Shown one piece after another: positions 23,545 through 35,526 of a stretch of DNA of 64,000 nucleotides. Origin of the DNA: Hirundichthys speculiger (Eukaryota > Chordata > Actinopteri > Beloniformes > Exocoetidae). The notes under the pieces are model-generated. The model saw only the letters and a list, made by a program, of their open reading frames with translations, made no database searches and was not told where the DNA came from. Made by a program: the position numbers and the translations under genes. Numbering within the stretch: the stretch's first letter is position 1; each line of letters opens with the position of its first letter. Location: positions 248,001 to 312,000 of the forward strand of contig JAGFBZ010000712.1 of assembly GCA_018398805.1 (NCBI GenBank), read 5' to 3'.

Positions 23545-23605
23545 TATACAATCTCAGACATAAGTATCCCCCTACTGCTTCCATCGGATCAAAATTTCAG
23601 CCACC
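23545..23605 (+). repeat. Isolated Tc1-family terminal fragment
   Basis: ataagtatccccctactgct and the following tccatcggat match the outer ends seen at about 50, 14980 (reverse) and 16970 (reverse). No transposase remains are adjacent. Confidence 0.45.
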
Positions 23606-24119
23606 ACAGGTACAGGTACTTGCTCCGTACAACCCTGATTGATCCCAAGAAGGGCAAATGGGTGGAATTAAAACCCTGGCTGTTGGTTGAAACACATGCT
23701 CGCTATTTTAACTTAGCTTAGCTGAGCTCCACTGGGACCCCCAGCTGTCAAGGGTTAGTCAGGCCAACCAGGAAGGGCCACTCCGAGACCCTTCCTAGGA
23801 ACATCTGGGGACAAAGGTGGCTTTGCCCCCAGCTGCCCCCAGTTCCACCAGTTCCAGCTACCTTCAGAGGAAATGACCAAGAAAATGGAGAACATCCATC
23901 CATCCTCTGGTTGAACCAGTTAGCAGCTTTTATGCCACTGGGCAAAGGTAGCTGGTCCTTAGCTTAGCTTCACCCCCAACTCTTCCGGCCAGACGCACTA
24001 CTATGTTAATAATTAACATCACAACAAGCCACATTATCTTTAACATAAAAACGATTATGCTCCATTAGGTCTTCATTCACAGTTCAAAAGTCAAGTTCAT
24101 AGAAAGAGTGATGGAGTTA

Positions 24120-24260
24120 AAGCAGTCCTTCTCAATTATTTTCTGCTGCGCCCCCCCCTAGGAAGAAGAAAACATTTCGTGCCCCCCCTCCTCCCCACCA
24201 CGACTATAAATAGTAGTCTATAAAATTAGTTTAAAACGCATAAGCGTAAGTAAATTAACA
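24120..24260. repeat. Interspersed repeat fragment (hAT-MITE-like)
   Basis: The sequence ttctcaattattttctgctg followed by cgccccccctaggaagaa recurs, shortened, at 25727. The wording is typical of a fish non-autonomous hAT end. The retrovirus at 25890 inserted just beyond the second copy. Confidence 0.45.
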
Positions 24261-24439
24261 AAAAAAAGAAATATAGATCAACCATGTACAGTGTGAAATC
24301 TAGCTATGGAGGCCAAAACTGTTTTCTCCATCAGACTGCAAGTCTGTTTATATCTGTTGTAAATTTGGACATTTTAACATAGAGGTCAATGGAGTTTGAC
24401 TCACTTATTTTTCTTTTTTTTTTAGTACTACCATGAGTT

Positions 24440-24560
24440 TTAATTTTTTTTCCTTTTCAATTTATTAATGTGGCATAGGTACAACAAAAAATGTAAAAAA
24501 AAAAAAAAAACAAAGATAGAAGACAAAAAGGAATCAATATTTGTCATATGTGTAATGCAG
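24440..24560. repeat. A/T-rich low-complexity stretch
   Basis: The region holds a poly-A run of about 16 (24496-24511) and adjacent A- and T-rich tracts, with no coding signal. Confidence 0.6.
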
Positions 24561-24949
24561 AAGGAAAGAAAAAGATTAGAAAAAAAAAGCCAAAATAGTA
24601 AATGAGTTCATAATGATCAGTTATTCCAGGGTATGTTACTGCATGGACCTGTTGTGTGTGTGTGTCCATTATGCATGATTTTTAATACACATAAATAAGT
24701 TAAAAATTAAGGGAAAAATGAGAGAGACTTTAATTGTATTTGTAGTAAAATAATATAGCTCTAATAATAATATAATGTATAATTTATAGTAATATAATGT
24801 ATATAATGCATATAATAATGACAATGGCCTTTATCTTCATAACAAAAAACACTATGAAAAATGAAAGTGTATAAATCCACTCAACCTACCAGAAACAGTT
24901 GTCATATTGATTCTATTAATAGTAACACTAAAACATCAGTAGTAACATC

Positions 24950-25290
24950 AGCAGCCCCCAGTGGTCATTAGAGGAACTGCAGTTTTCTCAACCTCCACAG
25001 TGGCTTCAGCTTTGAAAATCAGATGTTGGCCCTTGGTCCAACAGAACCGGGTCCTGCAACAGGATAATGATCCCAAAGCTAACAGCAAATCTACATCAGC
25101 ATGAATGAAAGATAAAAGTTGTTCAAATGTTCTGGTCCAAGTCCAGACCTCGACCTGACTGAAATGCTGTGGTGGGACCTTCAGAGAGCTGTGTCCACGT
25201 AAATATCCTAAAACCTCAATGAAATGAGTCAATGTTGTAAAGAACTTCAGGTTACTGCTGCTTCTGCAAGCTACTGAATCATAGGAGAAT
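24950..25290 (+). mobile_element. Tc1-like transposase relic (+)
   Basis: Around 25050-25190 the plus strand reads V-L-Q-Q-D-N-D-P-K-A-N-S-K. This is the second catalytic Asp region of Tc1 transposases (usually Q-D-N-D-P-K-H-T). Decayed reading follows that corresponds to the S-P-D-L-N-P-I-E region. In-frame stops interrupt it. A separate copy from those at 14 and 16 kb, or a more distant family. Confidence 0.6.
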
Positions 25291-25726
25291 GGAATAGAAA
25301 AATAATGATTAAATGTCTTATTTTACCTGTAACTGGATGAGTTCCTAGTGAGGCCAATTGTATACAACAGAGAGGTCATTACTCACATACATGAGCTGAT
25401 GATGGGAAATGACAGGGAGAAACTCTTTTAACACTTTTAACAAATCGCTAACTTCTCCAGACGGCTACGTGTCCCAAAGTCATACGATGAACACCTGAGT
25501 GACGATATTTCACATTCCAGGGAAATGTCACAGCCGCATAAAACTCAATATTATTCAAACAAAAAGGTCTCGCTGACCTAAATCACCACTTCCCCATAAC
25601 AGAGAACTTAGTATTACCCACAGGAAGTTTCGCTTTCTGGCCTAACTTCTGTTAAATAAATGAATGATACAATAAAAAGGCAATTGTTGTTGTTTATCTG
25701 AGGTTCTGTTTGTCTAATCCAGTACT

Positions 25727-25889
25727 TCTCAATTATTTTCTGCTGCCCCCCCCCCCTCCACTGTGACCATAAATTATATCATTTGTCTATTAAATTGTTA
25801 TAAATACACCTCTGCATAACACTATAAACTTATTAACATTAAGGGAAGCAAAAAAGAAAGAAATTCAGATCAACAAAGAGTAACTTTAT
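25727..25889. repeat. Interspersed repeat split by the retrovirus
   Basis: It begins like 24120-24260 (ttctcaattattttctgctg) and runs directly into the left LTR. The interrupted sequence resumes after the right LTR at 35527 with the duplicated tttat. Confidence 0.5.
25885..25889 (+). repeat. Target-site duplication, left (tttat)
   Basis: The five bases before the left LTR equal the five bases after the right LTR (35527-35531), as expected for integrase-mediated insertion of a retrovirus. Confidence 0.85.
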
Positions 25890-26300
25890 TGTGATATTAA
25901 AATTGATTTCAGGCTTCTGAGGCCTTCTTGACCTGAAGTAAAATCACTGACAGGGCTGGATGACATTTGATTAACTGTGATTAGACTCGTCTAAGACGAG
26001 GCCACTGTGTTGATATGATATTAAGGCGTCAACTTGTCTGCAGTTTGACGTGTGTCCCAATAAGATCAAGATTGTGTCGTTCAGATATGGATGCTGCAAC
26101 AGGTTTCCTTAAAAATTACTGCTGGCCCTGAGTGACGTTGGCATTCTCTGTTGGTTCTGGCTCTCGTGAACATCAGAAATAAATCTCTGTGCACCTCGTC
26201 AGTTTCTCTGTGCCTTAATTAACAGCTGAATTGATACCACACCACTGCATAGCATTACCAGCCTTCACAGGTAAATAAGATCCTGAATTTTAAGATAACA
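25890..26300 (+). repeat. 5' LTR of endogenous retrovirus (411 bp)
   Basis: It starts TGTGATATTA and ends GATAACA (TG...CA). A poly(A) signal AATAAA lies at 26178-26183. Aligned by eye to the 3' LTR it shows no base substitution, only a 3-base tandem difference (gctgcaac versus gcaac) and a 2-base A-run difference, which account exactly for 411 versus 406 bp. Confidence 0.93.
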
Positions 26301-26935
26301 GTTGACGTCCCTGGGTGTTTTCTTGTTGTTTTGCGTCGTTTTCTGTATTGTGTCTGCCGGTCCATTTGCTGCGGTCCTGGATCGGGGGAGAGTAGCTCCT
26401 CACGGCCGCAAGTTCCATAGGATTTTCGGAAATCCGGCCTCGTGAAGGGGTGTCGGCGTCTGGACCGGGACATTGGCAGAACTCCGACGGAACCGCTGTG
26501 CTTTGGTGAGTTGATTTTGAAAATTTTAAATTTTAATCACTGACGTGTGGCGGTGCACTGAGGAGTTGTTTTTAGCTGTGTAGCCCCTGCCTGCTTCTGT
26601 GAGTGTGCTGTGTGGCCGTCTGTCCCTGACGCGTGCGTGCTCGTCCGTGGACTTGTGAGCACGCCAGTTTTCCGTCTCTGGCTAGTGCCCGGTCCCAGAG
26701 GGAAGCTTAGACAAGTCCCGCCCAGGGTTACCGGCTGAAGGAATAGCCGGGCCGTCGGTCTGCGTAGGTCGCAGCCGAAAAGACAGTTTTGTTGACCAGG
26801 GGTCATTTGGATTAGTACGGTTCGCGCACGGTGACGATCGTGCAGAGGCGAAAAGACAGGTACCTGCACCTGAGGGGGCGGCTTCTGCGGACATAGAGCC
26901 TAGAATAGGTTCGGTGTTGAGACGCACGTGAAGAA
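26301..26935 (+). other. Retroviral leader with candidate primer-binding and splice-donor sites
   Basis: The position immediately after the LTR (gttgacgtccctgggtg, 26301-26317) is where the tRNA primer-binding site belongs, but I could not match it to a particular tRNA. A splice donor tttg|gtgagt at about 26506 could serve the envelope mRNA. The rest of the leader is GC-rich without a long plus-strand frame; minus-strand frames there are not genes. Confidence 0.5.
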
Positions 26936-28640
26936 ATGGGACAGGCGGGGGTCGAAGCAGCGGGGGGAAGAAATTGAGTTAGAAGGCTATCTGTTGAGAC
27001 ATGAGAGCCAGATACGGGGCTGCTTGGCAGGCGAGTGTGCGAACGTGGGTTAAAGATTATGATTTCCCGAAAGCGGGGGGCTCGTTGTCGCTGCGCGTTC
27101 TCGATCAGGTGGAAATGCGTTTGCGCATGCGTGAAGCGGAGCTTAAGAAAAAAAAGAAAATGAATACCGCCGCTTGGGAAAAATTAGAAAATCACAGAGC
27201 GGCGTTACAAGTATTCAGAGGAGAGGCTGAGGGAGGGAGACTTAAAAAGCAGGATAAAAGTAATCTTAATCAGCTTCCGGGTTCTGATTCTGCGCCTGAC
27301 TGTGTTACCGTCTCGTCGGAAGTGTCTAAATACGAGGCCAATATGAATTTTAATAGTCAGAGTCAGAGTAAAAAATTATACCCAGATCTGCCAGCTCCGG
27401 TGCCAGTTTTTTAGCGCCTCCATCTGTACGACACACATACACACACGAGAAGATCACGTCTGCTCTGCCCCGAGCGTTTCAGTGTGCACAGGTGAATTAT
27501 GACCTAGACGGATACGTGGGTGGGACCCGCCCGTCTGGTTCCAGCTGCAGCGGGACCGGAGGAGGATTTCCCACCGCCTCCTCCGCTGGAGGAAGAGAAC
27601 AGCTTTTGTTCCCCTGTCCGCTCCGCAGGTTGCAAAGACTGAGCAGGACGCCAAGGCTGAGCGAGCGCCGGGGGGCGCTACGACGAGCGGAGCCGTGACC
27701 ACGCGGGGCCAGACGAAGAAGAAGCAGCAGCAACAACAGGAAGTAGTGGCTTCTCTGCCGATGTTTGAGGTCGGCGGACCGGCAGGGGCCCAACTTGTGT
27801 TCCGAGCTTGGACATTAACGGAGATTAAAGAAGCGGCAACGAGACTGCCCGATCCACACGACTCAGGTGAGCGATTTGCGGAGGAATTCCGTGCCTTTTG
27901 CCGAGAGTTTCGACCGACTCTAACTGAGCTAAAACGTCTGTTAGCCATGAGGCTAAAGCCCACAGACTGGAACAATCTGAAATCTTATGTGCCTAAAGAT
28001 GATGCACGCTGCGAGGAGGTCGAGTGGGCTGCTAACCACGAGTATGTACAAGCAATTGACGCTATTGCTAAAGGCATGCAGACTGTCTTTCCATCGAAGG
28101 TGAATTTATTGAAAATTGATCAGTGCAAGCAGAAAGAGGACGAGTCAGCTGCCGACTTTTACGTCCGCTTTTGGCATGTTTATGTCGAGTCATCCGGCAT
28201 GGGGGACGCGCCCGAAGAATACGCTGCAAAGGCAGAAGCGACGATGTGGGAGCAGCATTTCCGTAATTCATTTCTGAAAGGTTTGAAGCGTGAAATTGTG
28301 GATGAACTGCAGAAGAAAACGTGTGTGTCGGCTATGATGAAGCAAGATTGTCTGACATACGTAAACACGCTATTCATGTGGACAAACACCAGACTGCCGC
28401 TAGACGTCTCAAATTGCAGAAGAAAGACGATGACATGCACAAGTCTGCTTTGTGTCTCTACAAGGCTGTTTACCAGGCTCCATTCAAACGAGGAGGAAAT
28501 CGGCGTGGCCGCTTCCCACCCCGCGGCAGAGGATCGGGCGGGGCCGGGGAGGGGCCAGCCGGAGGGAGGCCTGTTTTCAGTGTGGCGAGGTAGGACATTG
28601 GGCGGCACAATGCCCAGCAGGGGCGGGGACTGAGGATTGA
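26936..28640 (+). pseudogene. Retroviral gag (broken)
   Basis: An ATG at 26936 reads MGQ, the myristoylation-type start of gamma-type Gag. The frame closes after 13 codons next to a G run, and matrix-like reading resumes at 27001-27414 with a Lys-rich patch. Capsid lies at about 27570-28330 and includes a major-homology-like segment (about 28118-28170). A nucleocapsid zinc knuckle C-x2-C-x4-H-x4-C is at 28572-28613. Capsid, linker and nucleocapsid lie in three different frames, so at least two breaks occur between 28320 and 28560. The gene ends at UGA 28638-28640. Confidence 0.85.
28638..28640 (+). promoter_or_regulatory. In-frame UGA between gag and pro (possible readthrough)
   Basis: The zinc-knuckle frame reaches TGA and continues open in the same frame for 440 codons into protease. 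Gammaretroviruses make Gag-Pol by reading through one stop codon at this place (UAG in murine viruses). Here the codon is UGA followed by catcat. Function is inferred from arrangement. Confidence 0.6.
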
Positions 28641-31600
28641 CATCATGTGGACTCTGCCACGGGCGCGGGGGCGGAGTCAGATGACACACCTACTGATAAC
28701 GCGACCGGCAAAGAAGACCTGCTTGCTAACTCACACACACACACAGATGCTGATAACATGTCACACATTTCACTCCCTACTCGCTTGTGCAAAGAAGACC
28801 TGCTTGCTCAGCTATCTGGCACCATCGAGCGGTTGGAAAAAGGTACTACATCCCCACGCAAATCCCTAACACCTACTACACCTCTGACAGCCAATTATGT
28901 AAAACTGGGACACGCCAGTTTTAAAAATATGCCCCAAATGACATTGTCTATTTCTGATTCCCCAGTAACTTTTTTAGTTGACACAGGTGCGACGATTTCT
29001 GTTATTCGGGAAGCAGATCTGCCATCTGCACCGAAGCTGAGCGGCAGATATGTCCATTCTGTCTCTGCCACGGGACACGTTGTCCGTGAGAATTTTACAG
29101 TTCCACTGGGCTGTACCGATACTGATGGTAAGAAATTTAAACATTCATTTCTGCTCTCTTCACATTGTCCTGTGTCATTATTAGGACGTGATTTGATCTG
29201 TGAACTGGGGTTATCACTTGTTTCGACGCCAGAGGGCCTCAAGGTAACTAAATTAGATTTAAATGATGTCCACTCGCTTGTGCAGTTGTCTGTCAACACC
29301 CCGTTGTATGTGTATAATTGGAAACTCCCCGTCGGTGAAATCACCAGCCACCTGCTGCAGGCAGTGCGCGGGGTCGTTTCTCCCACGGGGACTGAGTTTG
29401 CCCCAAGCGGTTCAATTCATTGTATGTCACATTTGTCCCTGGGGCCTGATGCTGGTTATGAGCAGCAGTGGTACCGGGAGGGGACAAATTGTGAGAGATT
29501 GATAACACAACATCTGTACTGGTCAACGCACAAAAGCGCGTTGTCAGTGACCTTGACTCAAAGTCAAGGAGAATTGTTTACCGCTTGTGATTGCTCTGAT
29601 GTGCATTATGATCTGCCTGCAGGGCGATGCAAATGTTTCAGGCGACTGCGCCCACATGTGGCCCTCTCAAAGGGCTTGGATGACACCTGGACTGACGTGG
29701 GCTCTTTTCTGACTGATTGTGTGGAGGCAGGTGACTGGAAGGTGACTCCTGACCCAGATGTTTTTTACAGTGCCGGCAGAGATGCATATCGTAAGTCGTT
29801 CGTTTTGGGGACACACGTGACGCGGTGTGTTCACCTGATAGAAGATATGGATTTCTGCCTGCTTACTGATGTTGAGTTTGACCAAATACCAGCGCTCCAG
29901 AGCGTCCCGTCGACGTTATGGGCAAAAGGCCCACACGATGTAGGGTTAATCAGAAAACGTTGAAACCAGTTGTGATTACACCAAAGTCTGATTTTAGGCC
30001 GTGCCAACAACAATATCCGTTAAAAGCGGAAGCGGTGATGGGAATTACACCTGTTTTCGAATCTCTGCGCGCCGCAGGTGTGATCGTCCCATGCCCTGAC
30101 TCTCCTGTCAGAACTCCGATTTTTCCGGTGAAAAAAAAAGTCTTGAAAATGGCCAGCCGACAGAGTGGCGCTTCGTGCAGGACCTGCAGGCCGTCAACAA
30201 GGCCGTGCAGGCCCGGGCGCCATCGGTCCCAAATCCATACACTATAGTTTCACAGATTCCTAGTTTCAGCGAAATGGTTTTCTGTGGTTGATCTGGCTAA
30301 TGCTTTTTTCAGTATTCCTATCCATCCTGATAGCCAGTTCTGGTTTGCTTTTACTTTCAGGAATGAGACCTGGACGTTTACTCGTCTGTGTCAAGGTTAT
30401 TGTGAATCACCGACGATTTACAATGCTGCTCTGCGACGCAGCCTTGAACCTTTGGAACTGTCCCCTGGGACAGTAATGCTGCAGTACACGGACGACGTGT
30501 TGTTAGCGTGTCCCACACAGCAGCAGTGTGAGACTGACACGATCGCTCTTCTTCATCACCTGGCGAAGGAGGGCCACAAGGCCAGCCTGTCTAAGTTACA
30601 GTTTGTGAAACAGCATGTGAAATTTCTGGGACACTCTATTTCAGCTGATGGCAGATCGTTGTCACCGAAGCGGGTTGAGGCGATCCAGCGTGTTCCCAGA
30701 CCCCTCACAAAGAAAACAGGTGATGTCTTTTCTAGGAATGTGTTCATACTGTCGGATGTTTATCGTGGGCTATGCGGAGTTGGAGGCTCCCTTGACTGCT
30801 CTCATTCATGGGAAAGGGCTGGCTGCGCACGATAAAGTCAGTTGGACACCTGAGGCAGAAGAGGCTTTCCAGCGGCTGAAGCGGGCCCTCCAAACCACTC
30901 CGGCCTTGGGCCTGCCCGACCCCATGCGGCCCTTCACGCAGACAGTGAGTGAAAGGGAGGGGTTCATGACATCTGTTCTGTTACAGGAACATGGCGGGGC
31001 GTTGAGGCCTGTGGCTTATTTCTCTGGTAAGCTGGATCCGGTTGCGGCTGGGCTTCCCCGTTGTTTGCGGGCTGTGGCTGCTGCGGAGAAAGCTGTGAAT
31101 GCTTCACGCGATCTGGTAGGTTATGCTGATCTGACACTGTTGGTTCCACATGCTGTGTCTATGATCCTGTTGGAGCAGAAAACTCACATTTGTCTGCTGC
31201 TAGGTGGCTTCGGTATCAGACTGTTCTCCTTGATTTACCGAACATAACTGTGAAGCGCTGCAGTGTTTTGAATCCAGCCACTCTCATGCCAGGTCCGGAG
31301 GACGGCGAGCCCCACGACTGTGTGGCTGCAATTAATGAAGTTTGCACCCCGAGACCGGATCTTCAGGAGACGGCTCTGGTAAATCCTGACTTGGTTCTGT
31401 ATGTAGATGGTTCAGCATTCAGGGATAAGCGCACAGGAAGGAACAGAGTGGGGTTCGCAGTCGTGTCAGACCATGAGGTCCTGGCATCTGGCTCCCTGCC
31501 GCATCAGTGTTCGGCCCAAGCAGCTGAACTGGTGGCTTTGACTGAAGCATGCAGATTGGCGAAGGGGAAGAGCGTCACGATTTACACGGACAGCAGGTAT

Positions 31601-33055
31601 GGGTTCGGTGTTTGTCATGAATTTGGAGCGATTTGGAGATGTAGGCGATTTCTGAAGTCCGACGGGAAGCCTGTCCTGAACGCGGATAAGGTGAATGCTC
31701 TCTTGGAGGCCATTCTCCTGCCCAGTTCCATAGCTGTGTGTAAATGTCCAGCTCATGTTAATGGGCCTGATCTTATTTCCGCAGGCAACGCTTGTGCGGA
31801 TGCAGCGGCAAAAGTGGCTGCTCGTTCTCCTGTTAATTATTCTCTCGTCTCTGCAGCAGTGGCTTCCCCAGGGGGAGATGACGTGGTCACGTCTCTAAGT
31901 GCGATGCAGACGTTCGCTTCCCCAGATGAGAAACGAAACGGTGTGGCGGCGGGCCGGCGGCTGTGGTCTGGTTGATGGCGGTGTGTGGCGTGCAGGTGAC
32001 AAACGACCATGTTTGCCTAAACATTTTTCTCTCCCATTTTGCTAGGCTGACTCATGGGTGGACCATGCAGCACCGGGGGTCATGCTGTCGACCTTGACTA
32101 AGTACTGGTTCACGAAAGGTTTCCTCTCTTATGCGCAGAGGCTCTGCAGCTCCTGCGTTATCTGTGCTGCCCACAACGCGAGAGGGGGAGTCAGTCAAGA
32201 TGCCGCTGGCTGCTCATCCACAGCCTGACAGGCCGTTTGAGTACATCATGCTTGATTTCGTTGAACTTTCTCCTTGTGAGGGGAAGAAAAAGAAGTACTG
32301 TTTGGTGATTGTTGATATGTTTTCGAAGTGGGTTGAGGTCTTTCCTTCCTCTAAGGCTGACAGTTCCACAGTGGCGAGGGCTCTGCTGATGGAGATTTTG
32401 CCACGTTGGGGAATTCCATCTAGGATCTCCAGTGACAACGGCACCCACTTCGTGAACCAGGCCCTGGCGCAGGTAGGAAAATATTTGGGGTTTAGCCTCA
32501 AAAGAATTGTGCCTACCATCCTGCGAGTGGGGGCGCTGTTGAAAGGGAGAAGGAGAGAATGGTACTTTGAAGTCTAAATTGGCAAAGTGTTGTGCAGAAA
32601 CAGGGTTGTCCTGGCTCAAGGCTCTACCGGTTGTGTTGCTGTACATGCGGATGCGTGTGCGGTCGAGGGCTAACCTGAGTCCGTTCGAGATCCTCTTTGG
32701 CAGACCACCGCCGATGGGAGTAGACGCACCAGATAAGTGCATCCTTCCATCAGCTGAATTGTGTGAGAACTCTGTGTTGTCGTATTGCAAGAATCTGCAC
32801 TCTGTACTGACACAGATTAACTCACAGGTGAAAGCTGCCCAGCCGGTGCCAGCGGGAGGATCTCTTCACAAGCTACGGCCAGGCAACTGGGTTCTGGTGC
32901 GGGACCTGGGTCGAAAGCATTGGAAAGCCAGGCGGTGGAACGGACCGTTCCAGATCCTGTTGACAACCCACACTGCTGTTAAGATAGCGGAGCGGGCGAC
33001 TTGGATCCACGCCAGCCACTGCAAGAGGGTTCCTGGCCCAGTTCCCGACCCCTAG
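28641..33055 (+). pseudogene. Retroviral pro-pol: protease, reverse transcriptase, RNase H, integrase (broken)
   Basis: Domains in order: protease with DTGA at 28980-28991 and an L-L-G-R-D segment near 29180; reverse transcriptase from about 29930 to 30720 with YTDD at 30485-30496; connection and RNase H (about 30740-31850) with D-G-S, an E in A-E-L-V-A-L, T-D-S and a final A-D; integrase with a C-x2-C pair (about 32145) and core Asp residues near 32250 and 32420. The catalytic Glu follows a frame break near 32520. The C-terminal part ends at TAG 33053-33055. At least seven frame changes interrupt it (near 29940, 30140, 30270, 30710, 31200, 32000 and 32520), so it cannot be expressed as given. 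Confidence 0.88.
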
Positions 33056-33200
33056 GCTGTTTTTCCCCTTTTACACCCTTACACCCTTACACATACACAC
33101 CCTGAGCTCGAAGAAAGAAGACAAAGGTGAAGAAAAGAAGACCTTCAATATATACAGGACTGTTGTGTGCTAATCAGAGTTTAGGATGTTGCATGTTAAA

Positions 33201-34722
33201 ATGTTTAGGATGTTGATTTTGGTTCTGTTATCAATTTTCTGTGTTTTTTGGTTTCATGTACCAGGAGCCTGCTAGGTCACGGTCCACCCGAGATGTAGAT
33301 GTAGGGGATTCAGTTGTGAGTCGTAACATGCTCACGAAAAGGGGGGACTACCGTAGCAACGGATGGTATCGGGCGATGGTAACAACGGCTCGTGGATTGG
33401 GCGTGACAAACAGCTGTTACGTTTGTTCGGCCTTACCTCATGCGTCTGACAGCGCTATTCCCCTCACTCCGTGTCCGCTCACCGGGGCAGAAACATTAGG
33501 GGTGTTAGTGGCGTTTACTGTGGGGATTAAGAGGGCGACTAGGGACGCTGGGGGTCGACTGAGGGTTGCAAACGTTTCAAGCCTGTTAAGCCAATGTAAC
33601 GTGCACGTCCCTGATTATTCTGGGTTTATGATACGGTTTCCAAACGCTACAGGTCCTCCTTGGAATCCAAAGGTTTATGAATCTGTGTTTACCGCAAATC
33701 CGACACTTTACGAAGCTCCCGTTTGTTTTTCTCGATCGTGTTCTGCTCGTGGGCGGTTTCTTGGAGATAGTGAGTGTAAGCTCACTAGGAATGCCACATG
33801 CGGACGTCGGGACGGTGACGGATGTCCCCATCCCCACCTATCCTATTTGAACATCTCCGAGCTTCTCACTCCGATTGATAATCTGGGTGTTACTGATAAT
33901 CCTCGAGTTCTATTCCCTAGTTCTGATGGATTTGGATGCTTGCGGCGTCATGTGTGGGTTTGTGGCAAACATGTTTATCAACTTCTGCCTCCCAATTGGT
34001 GTGGAACATGTTATCTGGCTAGACTTCTTCCACATGTGGGTATTTATGATTCGCTGACTCATCATCATGCTAATTACCCTCATTATTACTCTACCCGCTC
34101 TATTTCAAAGCGTGAGGTTCCGGCTCGTAGAAATCGTGTTTCAGTGGGGCGAAAGTGAAGGATGGGGGGTTTGTTTCCTTGGTGGGGAACTATAAAATTG
34201 GCCCATCAGATTGATGATCTGGCGATTGATCTGGAAAATCTTACTGCTGAAACCGCCGAGGGGTTTACTGAGATCACAACGGAGGTCCAAGCCTTGCGTA
34301 ACATGGAGTTACAGGACCGCATGGTCCTAGATTTGATGCTGGCTGCCCACGGCGGCGTCTGCCATGTCGTAAGTGAAAGTTGCTGCACGTTTGTGCCTGA
34401 TATTACTGATAACATGACTCATGTCATCTCACACCTGAATGGGTTGCTGCAGACGCAGCGCCAAAGGGACTCAGCGGAGTCCGGGGGGTTTGATCCGTGG
34501 ACGTGGCTGACCTCAGGCTCATGGTACGGGGTAATTTTGAAGATGTTTACTCCAGTCTTGATTGTTTTGGTTGTGTTTTTCCTTTTATTTACATGTGTGA
34601 TTCCATGTGTACGCCACATGATGCTAAAAGCAATGACGACATCTTTTTTGAGGGATCAGAGACCTGACCCCTTCCCCGATATCAACTGGGGCGGCGCACC
34701 TGCTGGTGCTTCTGAGAATTGA
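33201..34722 (+). pseudogene. Retroviral env, SU and TM subunits (broken)
   Basis: An ATG at 33201 opens a hydrophobic signal-peptide-like reading that ends at TAG after 24 codons. SU reading continues in the next frame (33241-34158) with many Cys and N-x-S/T sites, a W-C-G-T-C CxxC motif near 33998 and basic residues before the subunit boundary. A single TGA (34156-34158) separates SU from TM in the same frame. TM (34162-34722) has a coiled-coil-like segment, C-x6-CC at 34360-34386 and a membrane anchor at about 34550-34610. This is the covalently linked gamma-type envelope layout. It is interrupted by one frame change and one stop. Confidence 0.85.
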
Positions 34723-35120
34723 ATGTTTCTTTGCCTTAGGTAGAATGTGGCCTTTTTTTCCCACTGGGTTTTTGGCCTAGATTAGAGTAGATAGCCTCTG
34801 GAGGTCTTTTGCCGTTCCCCTTATTTCCGGGAATCTGACAATCTAAATTATACCAAATCCAAAATTCAACTTCTAAATTTAATCAGTCCAATCATTTTTT
34901 ACCAATCAACAAGATTCCAATCTGAGCTGCAAACTCGTTACATAGCTGGGGACGGGTGTTTGGCCGCTAGAGGGGGCACTTCCTATAGAGTAGACTGCGC
35001 ACCATTATTCCCTGTTTAGCTCGCAGTTGTGAGCTGGGAACCGCGTGCTCTACTGCTGTGTCCAGATAAGCTTTCATATATATGCAAAGAAAATGAGGTG
35101 CAAAAAACAAAAGCAGGGAT
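34723..35120 (+). other. Region between env and 3' LTR with polypurine tract
   Basis: The purine-rich aaaaaacaaaagcagggat (35102-35120) abuts the 3' LTR and is the expected plus-strand priming site. The rest is non-coding; a minus-strand frame overlapping the LTR is not a gene. Confidence 0.65.
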
Positions 35121-35526
35121 TGTGATATTAAAATTGATTTCAGGCTTCTGAGGCCTTCTTGACCTGAAGTAAAATCACTGACAGGGCTGGATGACATTTG
35201 ATTAACTGTGATTAGACTCGTCTAAGACGAGGCCACTGTGTTGATATGATATTAAGGCGTCAACTTGTCTGCAGTTTGACGTGTGTCCCAATAAGATCAA
35301 GATTGTGTCGTTCAGATATGGATGCAACAGGTTTCCTTAAATTACTGCTGGCCCTGAGTGACGTTGGCATTCTCTGTTGGTTCTGGCTCTCGTGAACATC
35401 AGAAATAAATCTCTGTGCACCTCGTCAGTTTCTCTGTGCCTTAATTAACAGCTGAATTGATACCACACCACTGCATAGCATTACCAGCCTTCACAGGTAA
35501 ATAAGATCCTGAATTTTAAGATAACA
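35121..35526 (+). repeat. 3' LTR of endogenous retrovirus (406 bp)
   Basis: Same sequence as 25890-26300 except for the two small indels. AATAAA is at 35404-35409. It is followed by the duplicated tttat (35527-35531). Confidence 0.93.

Larger units (their letters stand above)
25890..35526 (+). mobile_element. Endogenous retrovirus, full length, gammaretrovirus-like
   Basis: The order is LTR - leader - gag - pro - pol (RT, RNase H, integrase) - env - LTR over 9.6 kb, flanked by tttat target duplications. Supporting features are an MGQ gag start, one C-x2-C-x4-H-x4-C knuckle, gag and pro in one frame separated by a single UGA, a DTGA protease site, YTDD in RT, the integrase zinc finger and core, and an envelope with a CxxC in SU and C-x6-CC in TM. 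These point to a gamma-type retrovirus of fish. Many frame changes make this copy non-coding as given. It sits between urp2 and the CLIC gene in an older repeat. Confidence 0.93.

Noticed and set aside
26301..26320. Assigning a specific tRNA primer to the retrovirus
   Set aside because: The sequence after the LTR did not match a tRNA 3' end that I could verify, so only the position is reported.
27454..27975. 173-codon minus-strand frame in gag
   Set aside because: It is antisense to gag capsid and the GC-rich linker, with no features of its own.
32191..32790. 199-codon minus-strand frame in the retrovirus
   Set aside because: It is a shadow of the integrase region, which has recognisable catalytic residues on the plus strand.
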